Shown here: positions 11,847 to 23,930 of the stretch, piece by piece
Layout of the letters: every line of letters starts with the position of its first letter
How positions within the stretch are numbered: the stretch's first letter is position 1
NCBI GenBank assembly: GCA_038277395.1
Contig: CM076194.1
Location: 112,991,417 to 113,055,416, forward strand
Direction of reading: 5' to 3'
DNA length: 64,000 nt
Source of the DNA: Dryocosmus kuriphilus
Taxonomy: Eukaryota; Arthropoda; Insecta; Hymenoptera; Cynipidae
Program-made: the position numbers and the translations under genes
Notes under the pieces: model-generated
Seen by the model: only the letters and a program-made list of their open reading frames with translations
Told to the model about the DNA's origin: nothing
Database searches by the model: none

Positions 11847-12009
11847 TCCATGCTAGACCAAGTAACCAGTAATATTTTGATTTTAATAATATTTGGGCGT
11901 GGCATAGAAATACCACGTCACAATAAGAAAAAATGCTTAATTTGACAAAACTCAAAGCTTATGACCTAGATACGTCACGTAACATTAAAACTAACGGGGA
12001 CATGCTGGA

Positions 12010-12266
12010 TTCGGGCTGTAGGCCTTCCCGAAGCTGCAGTCAGGGCCCTCGCGGCTCTAGACTACAGACCCTATTTCGGGTCTGGTAGGCTGTCTTTTCT
12101 TGTGACCCGAAAGGGTTCCGGAAATACCCCAGCTTAGTCTATCAATGGCTGAGACAGGAATTTCTATGACTCAGATCAATTTTCACCACAGTGAAGGCGC
12201 CTCAGGGGTTCTAACCAGGGGCATGGCAGTGACGCAGACAGGCGTCAATATCAAGAATATGGAATA
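12010..12266 (+). pseudogene. Non-LTR retrotransposon fragment (endonuclease start)
   Basis: At 12145 a frame reads MAETGISMTQINFHHSEGAS and continues VLTRGMAVTQTGVNI. 'TQINFHHS.GAS.VL' is the usual start of the apurinic-endonuclease domain of R1/Jockey-type elements. It stops being homologous at 12266, where the foldback element begins. RT pieces of a similar element resume on the other side at about 14900. Confidence 0.6.
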
Positions 12267-14785
12267 TAGTCTAGGGGCCAGGGGGGATTTCGCCGCCGAT
12301 CGAGGTCCCCTGGAACACCAAGGTTTTTTAAATGTATTTTTTCTCCTAAATCCAAATCTGTGAGGTATTTCGTCCTAAGGGGTGTTTTTAAAAAGTTATT
12401 AGGAAATAAATTGTTTAAACAATCGTAATTTTTTTCCTATACAAGTTATAGTTTACAAAAGTAAAATATCGATTCCTTTTTTAATAGTGAATCTATTTGT
12501 TTTTTTAAATGTTTAAAAAAATATTGATTAGAACCACAGATATCGTAAATTAAGTAAAAAAAACCGCGACGGAAAAAAATGTACATGTTCAATCGGTTAT
12601 TACGTTTTCCCTAATTGAGCTATGTATACCAGCGACATCCCAAATGATTGCCCATTTCATGGAGAAAATGACACTTTTGGAAAATTTCAAAAATTTTAAC
12701 TGAAAAAAAAATATCGGTAATTATGTACGAAAAAAAACGAGTAATTTTCAAAAATGTAATTGTTTAAACCGAGTCACTTTCATTCCTAAGCAGGTGACAA
12801 TTGTTATAAGTATACTAAATAATTCCCCGTTTAATAACGAACACATTCGTTTTTTAAAAGTGTTGAAATAATAATTAGAACCAAAGATAAGGCGATTTTA
12901 CTAAAACACAAAATCTAGACAACGCGTGAGTACGGGAACCTCGCCGGCCGCCGATTATACCTCTCCGTGCGTGCGCACTTTACTTTCATCAGAACTCGAC
13001 TTGTAATTAATATATTACATTCTGCAATGTCTATTTCTAAAGAACAATTTCGAACCTACAGTTCAGTATGCTACAATTTCTGAATTTTTCGCGGATGTGT
13101 TATTTTCAATAGTCAAGTTTCAAGTTTTAACTTGTTTACGAGATCGTTTCAACTCGCTTGGTCTTACGCGTCTCACTCCATTCGGTGCAAGTGCCATGGG
13201 AGTTGTTCTTTTAATTTAGAGTAAAGTGATTGTGTACAGCTTAATTTTTAAAAAGTATGACGGAAGGTGCTGAATGTGAGTTTCCAAAAAATAAAACATG
13301 TATAATCTGTCATGAAAATAAAAATGATGCTCCAAAAGTTGAGAAAAAAGACTCAAATGATACAACAAGCAGGGAAAAGGGACGATAACAGATAAAACAT
13401 GCGGCAAGCATTCGCCAGGATGAAGTTTTTTATCGTTTGAAGTTACTACTAGAAGATGGTAAATATTTGAAATTATTTATCATTTGATTACAAAAAAAAC
13501 ATCGACTATCGAGAAAATTTGCTCAAAATTTTTTTTTTAGTATGTGACCAATTACTTCGATTTTTTTAACATAAATAAGTAAATCTTTACGAATACTGTA
13601 AAGCACTGTTAAACTTAGTAGCCTCTAACTCTTCTATAAATACGAAATATTTATTATGCCAGAGGCAGTTACTTCTACAAATTAAAATGTACTATAGACC
13701 AGTGGGGTTCCTTGCCAAATGCTAGAAATTGGCTGAAATGGAGATGAACGAAGGTTTCTACGGGAAAGTATTTCCAAGTCCACATAACAACATTATTCGA
13801 CATTCGAATATCCTAAAAACATGATATGTTCAATAAACAATGAAAAGAATTTCTTCAAATTCTCAAAGTCTAATCCCGAGGTCAAATTAAAAAAATTATA
13901 ACAAACTAAAAAGTTATGAACAATTAAATAAGCATGTATTTTGTGTGTGCAAAATTAATCGTTTAGTGCTTGATATTTAAGCAGTAATGAGCAAAAGTTA
14001 CTTTTAAGTAACAGAAGTGTTAAATTATATTAAATTATGTAATATATTAATTACCAGTCGAGCTCTGATGAAAGCAAAGTGCGCACGCACGGACAGGTAT
14101 AGTCGGCGGCCGGCGAGGTTCTCGTACTCAAGCGTTGTCTAAATTTTGTGTTTCAGTAAAATCGCATATCTTTCGGTCTAATTAAAATTTCAACACTTTT
14201 AAAAAAGGAATGTATTCGTTATTAAACGGGGAATCATTTGGTATACTTATAAAAATTTTCACCTGCTTAGGGAAGAAAGTGACTCGGTTTAAACAATTAC
14301 ATTTTTGGAAATTACTCGTTTTTTTGGTACTTAATTACAGATATCTTTTGTTCTATTTAAAATTTTTGAAATTTTCAAAAAGCGTCATTTTTTTAATGAA
14401 ATGGACAATCATTTAGGATGCCACTGGTACTCACAGCTAAATGAGGAAAAAAGTTATAGCCGATTGAACATGTACATTTTTTTCCGTCGCGGATTTTTTT
14501 ACTTAATTTACGATATCTGTGGTTTTAATTAATATTTTAAACATTTTAAAAAACAAGTAGATTCATTATTAAAAAAGTAATCGATATCTATGCTTTTTTA
14601 AACCATAACTTGTTTAGAAAAAAGTCGCGATTGTTTAAACAATTAATTTGTTAATAACTTTTTAAAAACACGACTTACGACGAAACACCTCACAAATTTG
14701 TATTTAGGAGAAAAATTCCTTTAAAAAACCTTGGTGTTCCAGGGGAACTCGATCGGCGGCGAAACCCCCCCTGGCCCATAGACTA
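12267..14785. mobile_element. Foldback DNA element with ~0.75-kb inverted arms
   Basis: The two arms (about 12267-13060 and 14050-14785) are inverted copies. The left end reads ggggccagggggg, then tttcgccgccgatcgag; the right end is the inverse. Further in, 'ccttggtgttcca', 'ttgtttaaacaat', the paired 'tacttaattacgatatct'-type blocks and the GC-rich 'ccggccgccg' patch all recur in reverse order. The likely target duplication is TA. The ~1-kb centre holds a short coding segment (13257-13458). It splits two fragments of a non-LTR retroelement. Confidence 0.8.
13257..13458 (+). pseudogene. Broken first exon of a foldback-element protein
   Basis: It begins MTEGAECEFPKNKTCIICHE. The CxxC pair (C-I-I-C) suggests half of a zinc-binding finger. 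The first frame stops at 13387. After a frame change the sequence reads KHAASIRQDEVFYRLKLLLE and ends at a splice-donor-like G|GTAAAT, so it looks like exon 1 of an intron-containing transposon gene. No downstream exon survives before the right arm. Identification of the family is by style only. Confidence 0.4.
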
Positions 14786-14819
14786 ATAGGCGATTGAATC
14801 TTTCTGCCAAGGGCAGCCT

Positions 14820-15165
14820 AGGAATTTTTTGTTCTCTATACGATACCTTGAAAACAAAGGACAATTGTCTGTGAAAAAAATGAGTTTCGCCAACAACTTT
14901 TCTCCTTTGTTACCCTGTCCATTTAAATCACCGGAGACAGATGGCGTTCACCCAATCCTCTCACAAAAAGGCATGGACTGCCTCGCCTAAAGCTCACGAA
15001 ACTGTTTAGGGGCAGTATTGACCTTGAACATGTTCTATCGGCAAGGAAAAATGGCAGAATAGTATTTATCTACAAACCAAGGAAAGAGGGCTACACTGCT
15101 CCTAAGAACTTGAGGCCAGCAGCTTCACCTCTTTCTTTCTGAGGACATTAAAGAATCTGGTCAAG
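14820..15165 (+). pseudogene. Non-LTR reverse transcriptase fragment
   Basis: Across frameshifts the translation gives FKSPETDGVHPILSQKGMD, 'VFIYKPRKEGYTAPKNLRPA' and a terminal 'LSF'. These correspond to RT blocks of R1/Jockey-type elements (K.P..DG..P..L; F.PK.GK; Y..PKN.RPISL). The conserved 'ISL' has decayed to 'ASP'. It ends abruptly at 15167 where an LTR begins. Confidence 0.65.
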
Positions 15166-16019
15166 AGTGTGATGTGCACCTTTTTCTCCGGTGGTAAAGT
15201 TGAACAAATAGTGTGGTCGTCCTAGGTCACTCACCCTTGTGCCTTCAATCCGATAAATAAAACTAGAAATCTCAACAAGACCTAAAACTACAAAACACCA
15301 AAACTCAATCTCATCTAGAACTCAAAAGCACCAAAACTCAATTTCATCTAAAACTCAAAAACACAAAAAAACTCAATAACCCTGGGCGCCAGTCCTTTCT
15401 TGGGACACTACACAAAAACCTAATAGACTTAATTTATCCAGACTACCAACTTTACCGCCTAGCTCAGCCTCTATATTACTTAGATGACGGTAGAGGGGAT
15501 GGGTTAAACACCATTCAATTATGCTCGAAATTATTTTCTATAAAACTTTTTTTTTTAATGATGTTTATTTATGATAAGAATCTCAGTTGTTTCAAACAAT
15601 AATTTTAGATAGGTCTCGACACGAATCAAGAAAATAGTACTAAAGCCAACAGATCTCAATATGAAATAAACAAGTCTCAAAAATCAGAAATCGTGATACA
15701 AAATTAATATGTTAACATGAATCTCAATACAAAGTCAATAAATTTATATAAATATCAATACAAAATCGCCGATAGTAAATTAAACATAACTCGGTACAAA
15801 ATTGACAAAAAGCATACTACACACTTAACAACAGGTCTCAACAGTAATCGTTACTGAACTCTAATAATAATAACCATAATCAATATAATCTGCTATAATT
15901 CGATGCATAATACGTTAACAGCATCTTAGACTTCGTTAACTCTTACGCAATAAAAGGGAATGGGGTTAGAATTTGCGGGACATGATCTCAAACTAACACG
16001 ATAAAAAAGACAGGGACCA

Positions 16020-16505
16020 TAATGATAGGGGACAATTCGATAATAATATTAATTCGGTAAGTGAAAATACACATCGGTAGGGGACATAATTAAATATCAT
16101 TAAAATGGGGTCAGATTCCTGCGACGACGCATCAGCGCCAAGCATGTAGTAAGACAAAGGGACACGTCGATGGAAAGAATAATTCTGTAAGTTAAAATGG
16201 GACTCAGTTCGATAAATTAATTAATTTGGTGAGAGAAAGCGCACATCGGTAGGAGACATAATTGAATATCATTAAAATGAGATTATGTTTCTGAAATGAC
16301 GCTCCAGCGACAGGAAAGCAATAAGACAAAGAGACACGCCGATGGCAAGAATAATTCGATACATTAAAATGGGGCTCAATTGGGTAAAAAAATCAACTCG
16401 GTAAAAGAAAATACAAACCGATACGGGACATAATTAAAATGGGGTCAGATTGCTGAGATGACGCAACAGCGACAAGGGAACAGTGAGAAAAAAGACGCGT
16501 CGAGA
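16020..16505. repeat. Tandem repeat inside the LTR, ~175-bp unit x ~2.7
   Basis: Units share 'catcggtagg.gacataatt', 'aatatcattaaaatg', 'gatgacgc..cagcgac' and 'aagacaaagagacacg.cgat'. The second and third units start near 16200 and 16375. The array accounts for much of the extra length of this LTR. Confidence 0.7.
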
Positions 16506-16996
16506 AAAAACGTGGTCGATATACGGGGTTCACAGGTCGGGACGCTAGATTCGGTAGACAGCATTAAAACTATATAAAAATACACAATACGAACTCGTCA
16601 AGAGGTTCAACCCTTCGGCACTTCATAGCGGGGAAAAGATTAAGGGGACATATTCGCAATCACAATACCACGAGAGAAACGGTAAATTACTAAAGGGAAC
16701 ACTTGTGGGAATTAATAACCCAGCCAAGAAACCCAAAATCTACTCTAAAAACCAGTAACTAGTACCAATAGCTACCCGACTGAACCATCAGAAAATAAAA
16801 CGTCAGTCCTACCTTGGATTCTATACGAGAAAATGATACGCAGTGGGACGAGGGTCGCTTCTTGGAGATGTCGGAAACGACAGGTTTTTCCACGTCGGGT
16901 TCCAAATTAAAAGAGGACGATTACGTCGATTTAGTCTCTAAACTGGACGGCGAAACGGAAATGAGGAACGACATGGAGGGGGAATCCGAATGCGTT

Positions 16997-17024
<28 letters not shown>
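16997..17024. repeat. (AG)14 microsatellite
   Basis: A simple AG run within the LTR. It produces an Arg-Glu repeat in an overlapping spurious frame. Confidence 0.95.
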
Positions 17025-17027
<3 letters not shown>

Positions 17028-17286
17028 GTGTCTAATAATCCGCGCTCTTCATTGGTCTACCTCGTTGCCTGTTCTTCTCTTCGCAAAACCTTCCTTCCTT
17101 CCTTTTCTGCCCACGTCAGCGTCCGAAAATTCGAGTTGTTTCCTTGTTCCTTGAGAAAGAGCTGCCCACCACGGAGGTCGAAGGCAGAGAGAATGGCTGG
17201 ATCCCTTTAAATTGTATTCGGGAACAGATGACCTCGCCTCCCACGGCAAATGTTGTTTTAGGACCTCGAAAGCAATAAAAAGCTCG

Positions 17287-17452
17287 ACATACAAAATTAT
17301 TCTACCCCATTCTTTAGGGAGAACTACCATATAAAATCATTCTAACCCATTCTTTAGGGAGAACTACCAACAAAATCGTTCTACCCCATTCTTTAGGGAG
17401 AACTACCGACAAAATCATTCTAACCCATTCTTTAGGGAGAATTACCAAACAC
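17287..17452. repeat. ~40-bp tandem repeat x4 within the LTR
   Basis: Four near-identical units each contain cccattctttagggagaact followed by 'acc'. A diverged inverted equivalent lies at 21594-21785 in the partner LTR. The array therefore belongs to the LTR family and predates the split of the two copies. Confidence 0.9.
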
Positions 17453-18119
17453 AATGATTGCAATCTTACCTATCCTCGCCGGAAGTTGGGCCGTGGATGG
17501 TAATCACTGCTTCATAAATATATTAGTCCTCAACGGGAACAAGCGTTGTTTCTTGAACCGCATAAATGTCACCTTCCTTCTTCTTCAACTGGAACGTCGC
17601 TTGGTATCTTGGAAGTTGGAAGTGACGAAACAATAGCTCAGAATTGCATAAGCCGGAAGGAAGAGACAGGTGAAGCCTCGCCGAGTGGGAGATGACGAAG
17701 AACCATAGTCGATGACGCAACGAAGGGGGCAGCGGAAGCTCTCAACTCATAGTTCGGGGGTTGTTTTGTGGAACCCAGGGGGCCCGGACAAATATATATA
17801 TATATATATATAACAGAATACATGGCCGAAATACATTAGTCTAAATTAAGTCTAAATTAAAATACTAAGGAGTGCCGAATCTACCATCTGTGTCAGACCA
17901 CTAGGTTCTCAATATTTAAAATAAAGGATTCAAGTCAGTGATAAATTCCAAAAATCCAAAGAATACGAAGATTGTGATGTTCAAAGAAATTGCAACACCA
18001 CAAGAGATACGTCAAGGATGAGGTGCTCTTATACTCCCTGTTCCACAGAGGGCACCACGCGTCGTCCAAACGGGCCGCTCGGTGGAAACTACGTTCCACG
18101 CTGCTGTAAAAAAACTGGA

Positions 18120-18800
18120 GCTGCAGCTTTAACAAGAGGAAACACTGTCGGCAATTTCTTGGATATAGAAGTTGCCTTTAATAATACCCCTCCAGAAGTC
18201 ATCTGCCGGGAGGCCTCCAGGTGTGGCGTGCCAAGCCAGCTAGTAGGAAGCTAATAGGAAGCTGGATAGGAAACATGCTGCATTGCTGTACAGGAGGCGT
18301 CTCGAAACTAGAGGAAAGAAGGCTAAGTTAGGGGATTGTTACCACGAGGATGCCCACAAGGGAGTATTTTGTCACCGCTCCTGTAATGCATTGTGTTTCC
18401 ACAGTCTCCTTCGTAGGCTAAATGAGAAAGAGTACCTATACCCAAGGTTACGCGGACGACTTTGTAACCATAATCAGGAAGTCTCATTTGGAAACATTGA
18501 CAGGTCTCACAAAGTCGTAACTGCGCATCGAAGAGCTCTGGTGTGACAGGTCGTGGCTCTCGATCAATTCGGAGAAGACTAGTTTGGTTATCTTCACAAG
18601 AAAATACAAAGTACCGAAGGTCGAAGCTCCTGCATTTCGTCTCAAAAGGCTAATGACTTAAAATATGGTCAAATATCTGGGAATTATCCTGGATAGTAAA
18701 GTGAACTGGGCAAAGCATCTGGAGATGCAATTCAGAAAGTTTGTTGCGACCTTTTCTTCTCAAAACAAGACTCCTATGCGCGGCCGTCGTCTGGTGTTCA
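18120..18800 (+). pseudogene. Reverse transcriptase domain relic
   Basis: It contains TVGNFLDIEVAFNNTPPEVI (the D..AF block, first catalytic Asp region), then across frameshifts LLRRLNEKEY and, near 18440, 'YTQGYADDFVTI' with the YADD catalytic motif in a shifted frame. Next comes MVKYLGIILDSKVNWAKHLE from 18665, the thumb-proximal K-YLG--LD motif. Order and spacing match an R1/Jockey-type RT. There are at least three frame changes and stops. Confidence 0.75.
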
Positions 18801-18863
18801 CGGGCGGAACTCGAAACGATGCAGGAAAGAATGTAACAACTGTAAGCGCTGGAATTCAGGCGT

Positions 18864-19505
18864 ATGACGGGAGCAATAATAATGACGGCCATGATGGCGA
18901 TAGGTTACGTGCTCTGCGAGGAGCCCTTACACGTTGAGATATTCGTCGAACCAGTTCGGGCGATAGATCGCCTTGTAAGCGCAGATGTCTATCTGTGCTC
19001 TCCATATATTCACGTCGATCGGAAGTGGGGGGCTAAACACACTAGGCTCCTAGATGACATCAGCACACTGATAATTCTGAGAATCAAGCATGATAAGAAA
19101 ACAAAACACCATAATTTCACCAAAGCTTTCCGTGTCCTTATCTCAATCAAGAATGTGTGGAATGAAGATAGTAACCAACTCCGCCAAGGAGATATCTTAT
19201 ATACAGATGTCTCCAAAGGAGAGGTGGCTTTAAGCACTGAAATTTTTGACTGTACAGGAAGGAGGGTGGCGGAAATCCCACTTAGACGATATTCCATCGT
19301 CTTTCAGGCGGAGTCATTAGCCGAACCCCGCTGCGCTGAAGTACTGATAGAGGAAAACGCGGCTGACCAGCAGATCACAATCTGCTTAGACAGACAGGCG
19401 ACATTAACGACAGTTGGCAAACTAGACATAATATCTGGACTCGTTTGGGAATGCAAAGAAGCATTAAACCAACTAACAGAGAAGAATAACGTGACGCTCA
19501 TGTGA
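18864..19505 (+). pseudogene. RT connection and RNase H domain of the retrotransposon
   Basis: A 213-codon open frame, the longest in the window. It contains KHTRLLDDISTLIILRIKHD (connection), LYTDVSKGEVALS (RNase H first Asp), AVFQAE-like VFQAESLAEP (Glu) and ICLDRQATLTTV (third Asp), then VWECKEALNQLTEKNNVTL. It stops where 'VWVPGH' would be expected; the trailing piece is in the next frame. The start Met is internal to the ancestral ORF, so this is a domain remnant rather than a gene. Confidence 0.75.
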
Positions 19506-19650
19506 GTTTCTGACCATGTAGGAGTCAGGGTTAACGAGAACGCGCACCAGTTGGCAAAGAATGGCGCGACAAAAGGATAAACAGGCACAGAACCGGTCCT
19601 AGGACAAACGTCCTGTTGCACGGGGAGACATCCTTGGCTATACATACAGA

Positions 19651-19914
19651 ATGGAAGGAGCCAGAGACATCCTAAACTTACCCAAGGAAAACCTAAGGAT
19701 AGTGGTCCAGATGCTTACAGGACACATTTATTTAAACTACCATAAATGCAAAATGGGACTCACTCCCACGACAGAGTGCAGGAAATACGGCAGAGATGAC
19801 GAGATATGCCTGTACATTCTATGCCAGTATCCGGCACTTTCCGGGCTCAGGAAGCAAATCCTTAAGGGCTCGTTTCATGGAACCCGAAGAAATCACAAGG
19901 CTATAGGTCGCTAA
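19651..19914 (+). pseudogene. Retrotransposon ORF2 C-terminal Cys-rich tail
   Basis: The frame includes LPKENLRIVVQMLTGHIYLN, followed by a Cys-containing stretch (C-R-K-Y, then LYILCQYPALSGLR). This is the usual end of R1/Jockey ORF2 ('LTGH..LN.HL...C..C....ET..H.L..CPAL'). The second Cys of the expected C-x2-C pair and the His are altered. It terminates just before the CTAA tail. Confidence 0.7.
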
Positions 19915-19961
19915 CGGGGCCCCATGGTCAGCCTATCAACTACACTAACTAACTAACTAAA

Positions 19962-20519
19962 AATGTAAAATATTTTCTTTTATTCATATTTTTATTTTTC
20001 AAGCCTTCGAACAGCTCCCCATCCACCACCCTGTAAAGAATTGAGAAACCAACTTTTTCCTATCACCCACCTTCAGATAATACTTTCTTTCTACTCTCCA
20101 CTCCCTGAGTGTTATTGAAGGATGCGATAGTGGCAAAAGGGTTGACGTGAGTATTAAGACACCTGTATCCCGTTTCCAGTAACCCTTTTACGTTTATATT
20201 ATTCTTTAAACTCGTATAATTTTTTACCTATTTGAGATATATAATTTCTTCTTCCAGATTCTGGTGAGGTTTATCATTCTCTTCCGAAGTCCATCAGAAA
20301 AATTAAAAAGGTTTAAAATTAACAAAGCGGCGGTCAAGGTAAGAAATTGTTTCACATATAGAGAGAATGATGAAGGTGATTTGAAAACTTCTTCATGCCC
20401 AAAACTGCTTAACGTGATTGGGTTCATAAATTATCTGCAGTCTAATGTTTCCTCTTCAGATCATGAGGTTTTTTTAGTAAAACTTTTTTTATCAACATAA
20501 TTTAAAGTTACTGCAACAA
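19962..20519. other. Non-coding, no gene seen
   Basis: AT-rich sequence with no recognised motif. A 78-codon frame at 20264-20500 is Lys/Asn-rich and lacks any domain; I treat it as chance. Confidence 0.4.
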
Positions 20520-20665
20520 TAGAAAAGACACTTTGATTCAAGACGAATCGATTCACCCATAATGTCAATATATTTTCTTGAAAAGTAAGTGAATTTATTT
20601 AAGATTCATTGAATTATTAAATGTTTTAAAAACACATTCATGTTTTCTCTAGGAGGAAACAAATA
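20520..20665 (+). repeat. Left half of a dispersed repeat split by a transposon
   Basis: The segment from gacgaatcgattcaccc to 'gaggaaacaaat' matches 45085-45230 (gagacgaatcgattgacc...gaggaagcaaat). The rest of the repeat resumes at 25235 ('ttttgctatt...aagcaaagtactcatc'). At 45.1-45.3 kb the same repeat is uninterrupted, so the intervening 4.6 kb is an insertion. Confidence 0.65.
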
Positions 20666-21247
20666 TGGGAGCGGTCCCTAATATGGCGCAGAACCTAACT
20701 TGGCGCACCCGTAGTTTAAAGAAGTTGACGCTCTCCAAAAGAAAGGTGGACACCAGATTGAATTTATTTATGTATCAAGTGATAACTGGTGAAAGAGTTT
20801 TAGCATGTAAAGTCATCGTTTAAAATTTATCATAAAAATTGTAATCAAGTCACTTTTTGACATTTTGTAAGGGGAAAATAAAATATTTTGCAGTAAACTT
20901 TAAGTTTTTTCTGATCTGTATCCTAAAGTTTCATCGATACTGTAATGCTTTATCCATGAGTAAAATTGATTAAATATGATAGAAAATATCTGTTTACTCA
21001 TGTTCTGTGTGTACAATGTACATGGCGTACGATGATTGTTACGCGTATATTTATAGAAATTGTGATGCTGCAATTTTATTGAACATCACAAACTTCGTTT
21101 TCATAATTTTTCTTGCATATGTACTCTTGATTTTGCATTTTCGGAAACGCGTGGTCTTGCACGCACAGTTGACTCGGCACTCCTTGATTTTTCTAGCTTA
21201 TATATAATTTAGCCTAATGAATTCTCGACACATATCTTATTTTCATA

Positions 21248-23486
21248 TACACCTGGGCACCCCTGGTCCCACAAAACAACCCCGAATTTTGAGTTGAGAG
21301 CCTCCGCATTGCGTTTTTAAAAAGGATTCGTCGTCACCTACCATTCGGAGAGGCTTTTTCAGTCAGGAGACTTTCACACATATCTTTCTTTTCGGGTCAT
21401 CTACTTTAATTGTCGCTACTTCGCTTCTGAATTCTGATATACCAGGCGAAGTTCCAGTTGAAGAAGAAGGAAGGAGACATCTATCGCTGTTCAATATGCT
21501 AGGCTTGTTCCGGCTGAGGACATGAAGAGCAGAAGCTTACCCCCCTAAGACCTAGGCATCAGTTCCAGTAAGGAAGGGTGAGATTGCTAATATCTATTCT
21601 GGGTAGTTCTCCCTGAAATAATAGGGTTCAATGATTTTTGTATTTCTCTCTAATTGAATGATTTTGGTAGTTCTCTTTATAAAGAATAAAGTAGAATGAT
21701 TTATTTGGGTAGTTCTCCCTGAAATAAGAGGGAAGAACGATTATGTTTTGTTAGTCCTCTCTAAAAAGATTAGAGTAAGACGATATCTGCGAAATCAAAA
21801 AAATAGAACGATTTGCTGTTTGAATTTTCCACTTTCGAGGCTCAACATTATCTGCAATGAACACGTTCTAAGGACCCCGCTGCTTCCCTCCGCCTACAAC
21901 CTTCGAGATCCACAGCTATTCTCTGAGAGACAAGGGAAGTGCTTTAACTCTCGGTCGTTTGACGAAGAACAGAATCGGAAGTAAGGAAGACTTCGTGAAG
22001 AGAAGGACAGACGACACGTTAATAAAACCAATTAGGAGCGTGGATTAGGCACGGTCTCTCCCACTCTCATGCGTTCGGACGTTCGTTACCCCTACTATAT
22101 AGCCCCCTTGTTTTCCCTTGTTCTCGCAAAGCTGGCACGCGTCGGGCAGTTTAAGAAATTCTAGAAAGTAACCAGTACTGTACACCGAAGTGTTGAGACT
22201 GCCCGCTTCCGTAAAGTCGCTCCCGTTGTCCCTTTCTACGGATTTTTGTTGTAAGGTAAGACTGTATTTCTTAGAATGGTATAGCCAAGAATGCCTTAAT
22301 TTAAAATCTACGTTCCCTATCTCGTTTTCTTGGTTCCTTGGCTGTATCATTACATTATCTTTTACCACATCCGGTCTACATGTCGCCCTTTTTGTTCTCG
22401 TTACTTGAGATTTCGATGATGCATTGTTAATTTCTTTAAATATGGAGTGCCGAGGGATAGAGCTTGCCTGTAGTTCTTTTTCTCACACCGCGTCTGTGAT
22501 TCTCTCCAGTCCCTCTCGTTCCCTCCTTATCGTGCAAATTCAATAGATTGTAATAATGTAGCTTTCCCCCATATGATTTTCTTATCGAGTGTAGAATAAT
22601 TTACGGTATTATGTTCCCCTTAATGGTGGGAATAGGTATTTTATGGTTTTATGTACTTTATGACTTTACGTATTTCACGCACCTTGGTGAAGTCCCCCAC
22701 CTCCTTTTCGATGTATCATAGCCCTTTGTCGTATCAATCTCTCCGGCCCTTCTAGCTTTTATTTTGAGTTTCTCCAATTTCTCTTATCGTACCCCTTTTA
22801 TTAAATTTGTCTAATAACTGTTTTAATAAATTGACCCATGTTATCTTGTACCCTAGTGGGAAACGTGGAGCCCTGGTGCTCTACAAAGCTGTCCCCTCCA
22901 ACAGGTTTTCTTCCCTGTATGTGCAGAAATGCCGTGTAATGAGATTCTCATAAATTGTCCTTACTATATTATTATCCAAAAAATTTTTTTTTTCATATTT
23001 ACTGTTATCAAAAAAATTGTGATTATTAATTGTTGCGTAACTAGCCGATTTTGTACCTTTTTCCTAGAGTTTGTTATCAATTCTCTAAAGCCAATTTGTT
23101 TGTTACCTGTTTGTTATTTTAAAACCTGTTAATTTGATGTTAAATAAACGATATTTCAAACTGGGCTATATTAAATGAATTTAGTCTTACCTCCTCTACC
23201 TTAACCTTATGTTTTAGAGACTGAGCTAGGTGGCTGATTTGGATCTGAGGTCCCGTATCTTTTGTCCCAAGAAAGGACTGACGCCCGCGGTTTTATCGTG
23301 TTAGGAAAGATTTATTTTGAGCTTTAATATCGCTTATAGTTTATCGTTTATCGCTTTCGGTTGGAGTTTTTGGAGTTTATCGCGTATCTTTTATTTTGGG
23401 CTATCTCAGATCGCCTAGTGCATGACGCCATCGACCACACTATTTTTCTGGTGATATTTCACTAGGGAAAAAGGGTGCATGTCACA
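21248..23486 (+). mobile_element. 5' LTR of a Gypsy-like retrotransposon
   Basis: It ends ...gtcaca immediately before a primer-binding site, and its inverse partner (15168-17790) defines the left border near tacacctgggca. Landmarks are gtcccaagaaaggactgacg near 23265 and a diverged array of ~45-bp units around 'tagttctccctgaaat' at 21594-21785. At 2.2 kb it is long for an insect LTR. No 3' LTR lies in the window. Confidence 0.65.
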
Positions 23487-23487
23487 A

Positions 23488-23499
23488 TTGGCGCCCAAC
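23488..23499 (+). other. Primer-binding site, tRNA-Lys type
   Basis: ttggcgcccaac follows the LTR end by one base. TGGCGCCCAAC is the usual complement of the 3' end of a tRNA-Lys used as primer by many LTR elements. The next bases (atttggcac) match less well. Confidence 0.7.
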
Positions 23500-23539
23500 A
23501 TTTGGCACGAAAATTTAAAAGTGGTCACATCATTTTGGT

Positions 23540-23930
23540 ATAGCTCGTATTTGATTTAAAATGTTGTTTTCAACCCTATTTTAATTATCCCCTCTGATCT
23601 TAAATTATTGTTCTTGATCCTGTTTGAATTATCGCATTACATTTTAAAGTACTGTTTTCGATCGTATTTCAATTATCGTTGTTGATTTTAAAATATTGCT
23701 TTCAATCCTATTTTTATTATCGTATTTTATTTTAAAGCGTGTTTTCGATCCTGCTTTAATTATCGTATCTGATTTTGAATTATAAAGCGGACCCTATTTT
23801 AGTTACCATATTTTGTCTGTGAAATATAGTTCCGATCCCGTATTTGTCATGATATTCGATTTTAAAGTATGGTCCTTGATTTGAAAGCGAATATTGTATT
23901 TGATTTTATAGTCAAGTTCGGAAGAATAAA
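23540..23930. repeat. Degenerate tandem repeat in the retroelement leader, ~55-bp unit
   Basis: Units of the form 'ttttcgatcctattt.aattatcgtatttgatttta' recur about six times between the primer site and gag. A related stretch follows the gag fragment at 24495-24590. Confidence 0.65.

Larger units (their letters stand above)
15168..17790 (-). mobile_element. Long LTR (solo or end of a Gypsy-like element), minus orientation
   Basis: This 2.6-kb block is the inverted counterpart of 21248-23486. Shared landmarks are the terminal tgtgatgtgcaccttttt (inverse at 23486), ggcgccagtcctttcttggg (inverse near 23270), the array of ~40-bp units at 17287-17452 (inverse array at 21594-21785) and 'ctcaactca.agttcgggg' near 17750. 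It ends ...ccggaca, so on its own strand it reads TG...CA. No target duplication is visible. It is longer than its partner because of internal tandem repeats. Confidence 0.7.
18000..19961 (+). mobile_element. Non-LTR retrotransposon, R1/Jockey type, 5'-truncated relic
   Basis: Reverse transcriptase, RNase H and C-terminal Cys-rich pieces follow in order on the + strand, ending in a (CTAA)n-type 3' tail (19944-19961). The copy is 5'-truncated, as usual for target-primed insertion. It lies between the two inverted LTRs. Confidence 0.8.

Noticed and set aside
16814..17035. Acidic 73-codon + frame ending in Arg-Glu repeats
   Set aside because: It lies within an LTR and ends in the AG microsatellite; no independent support.
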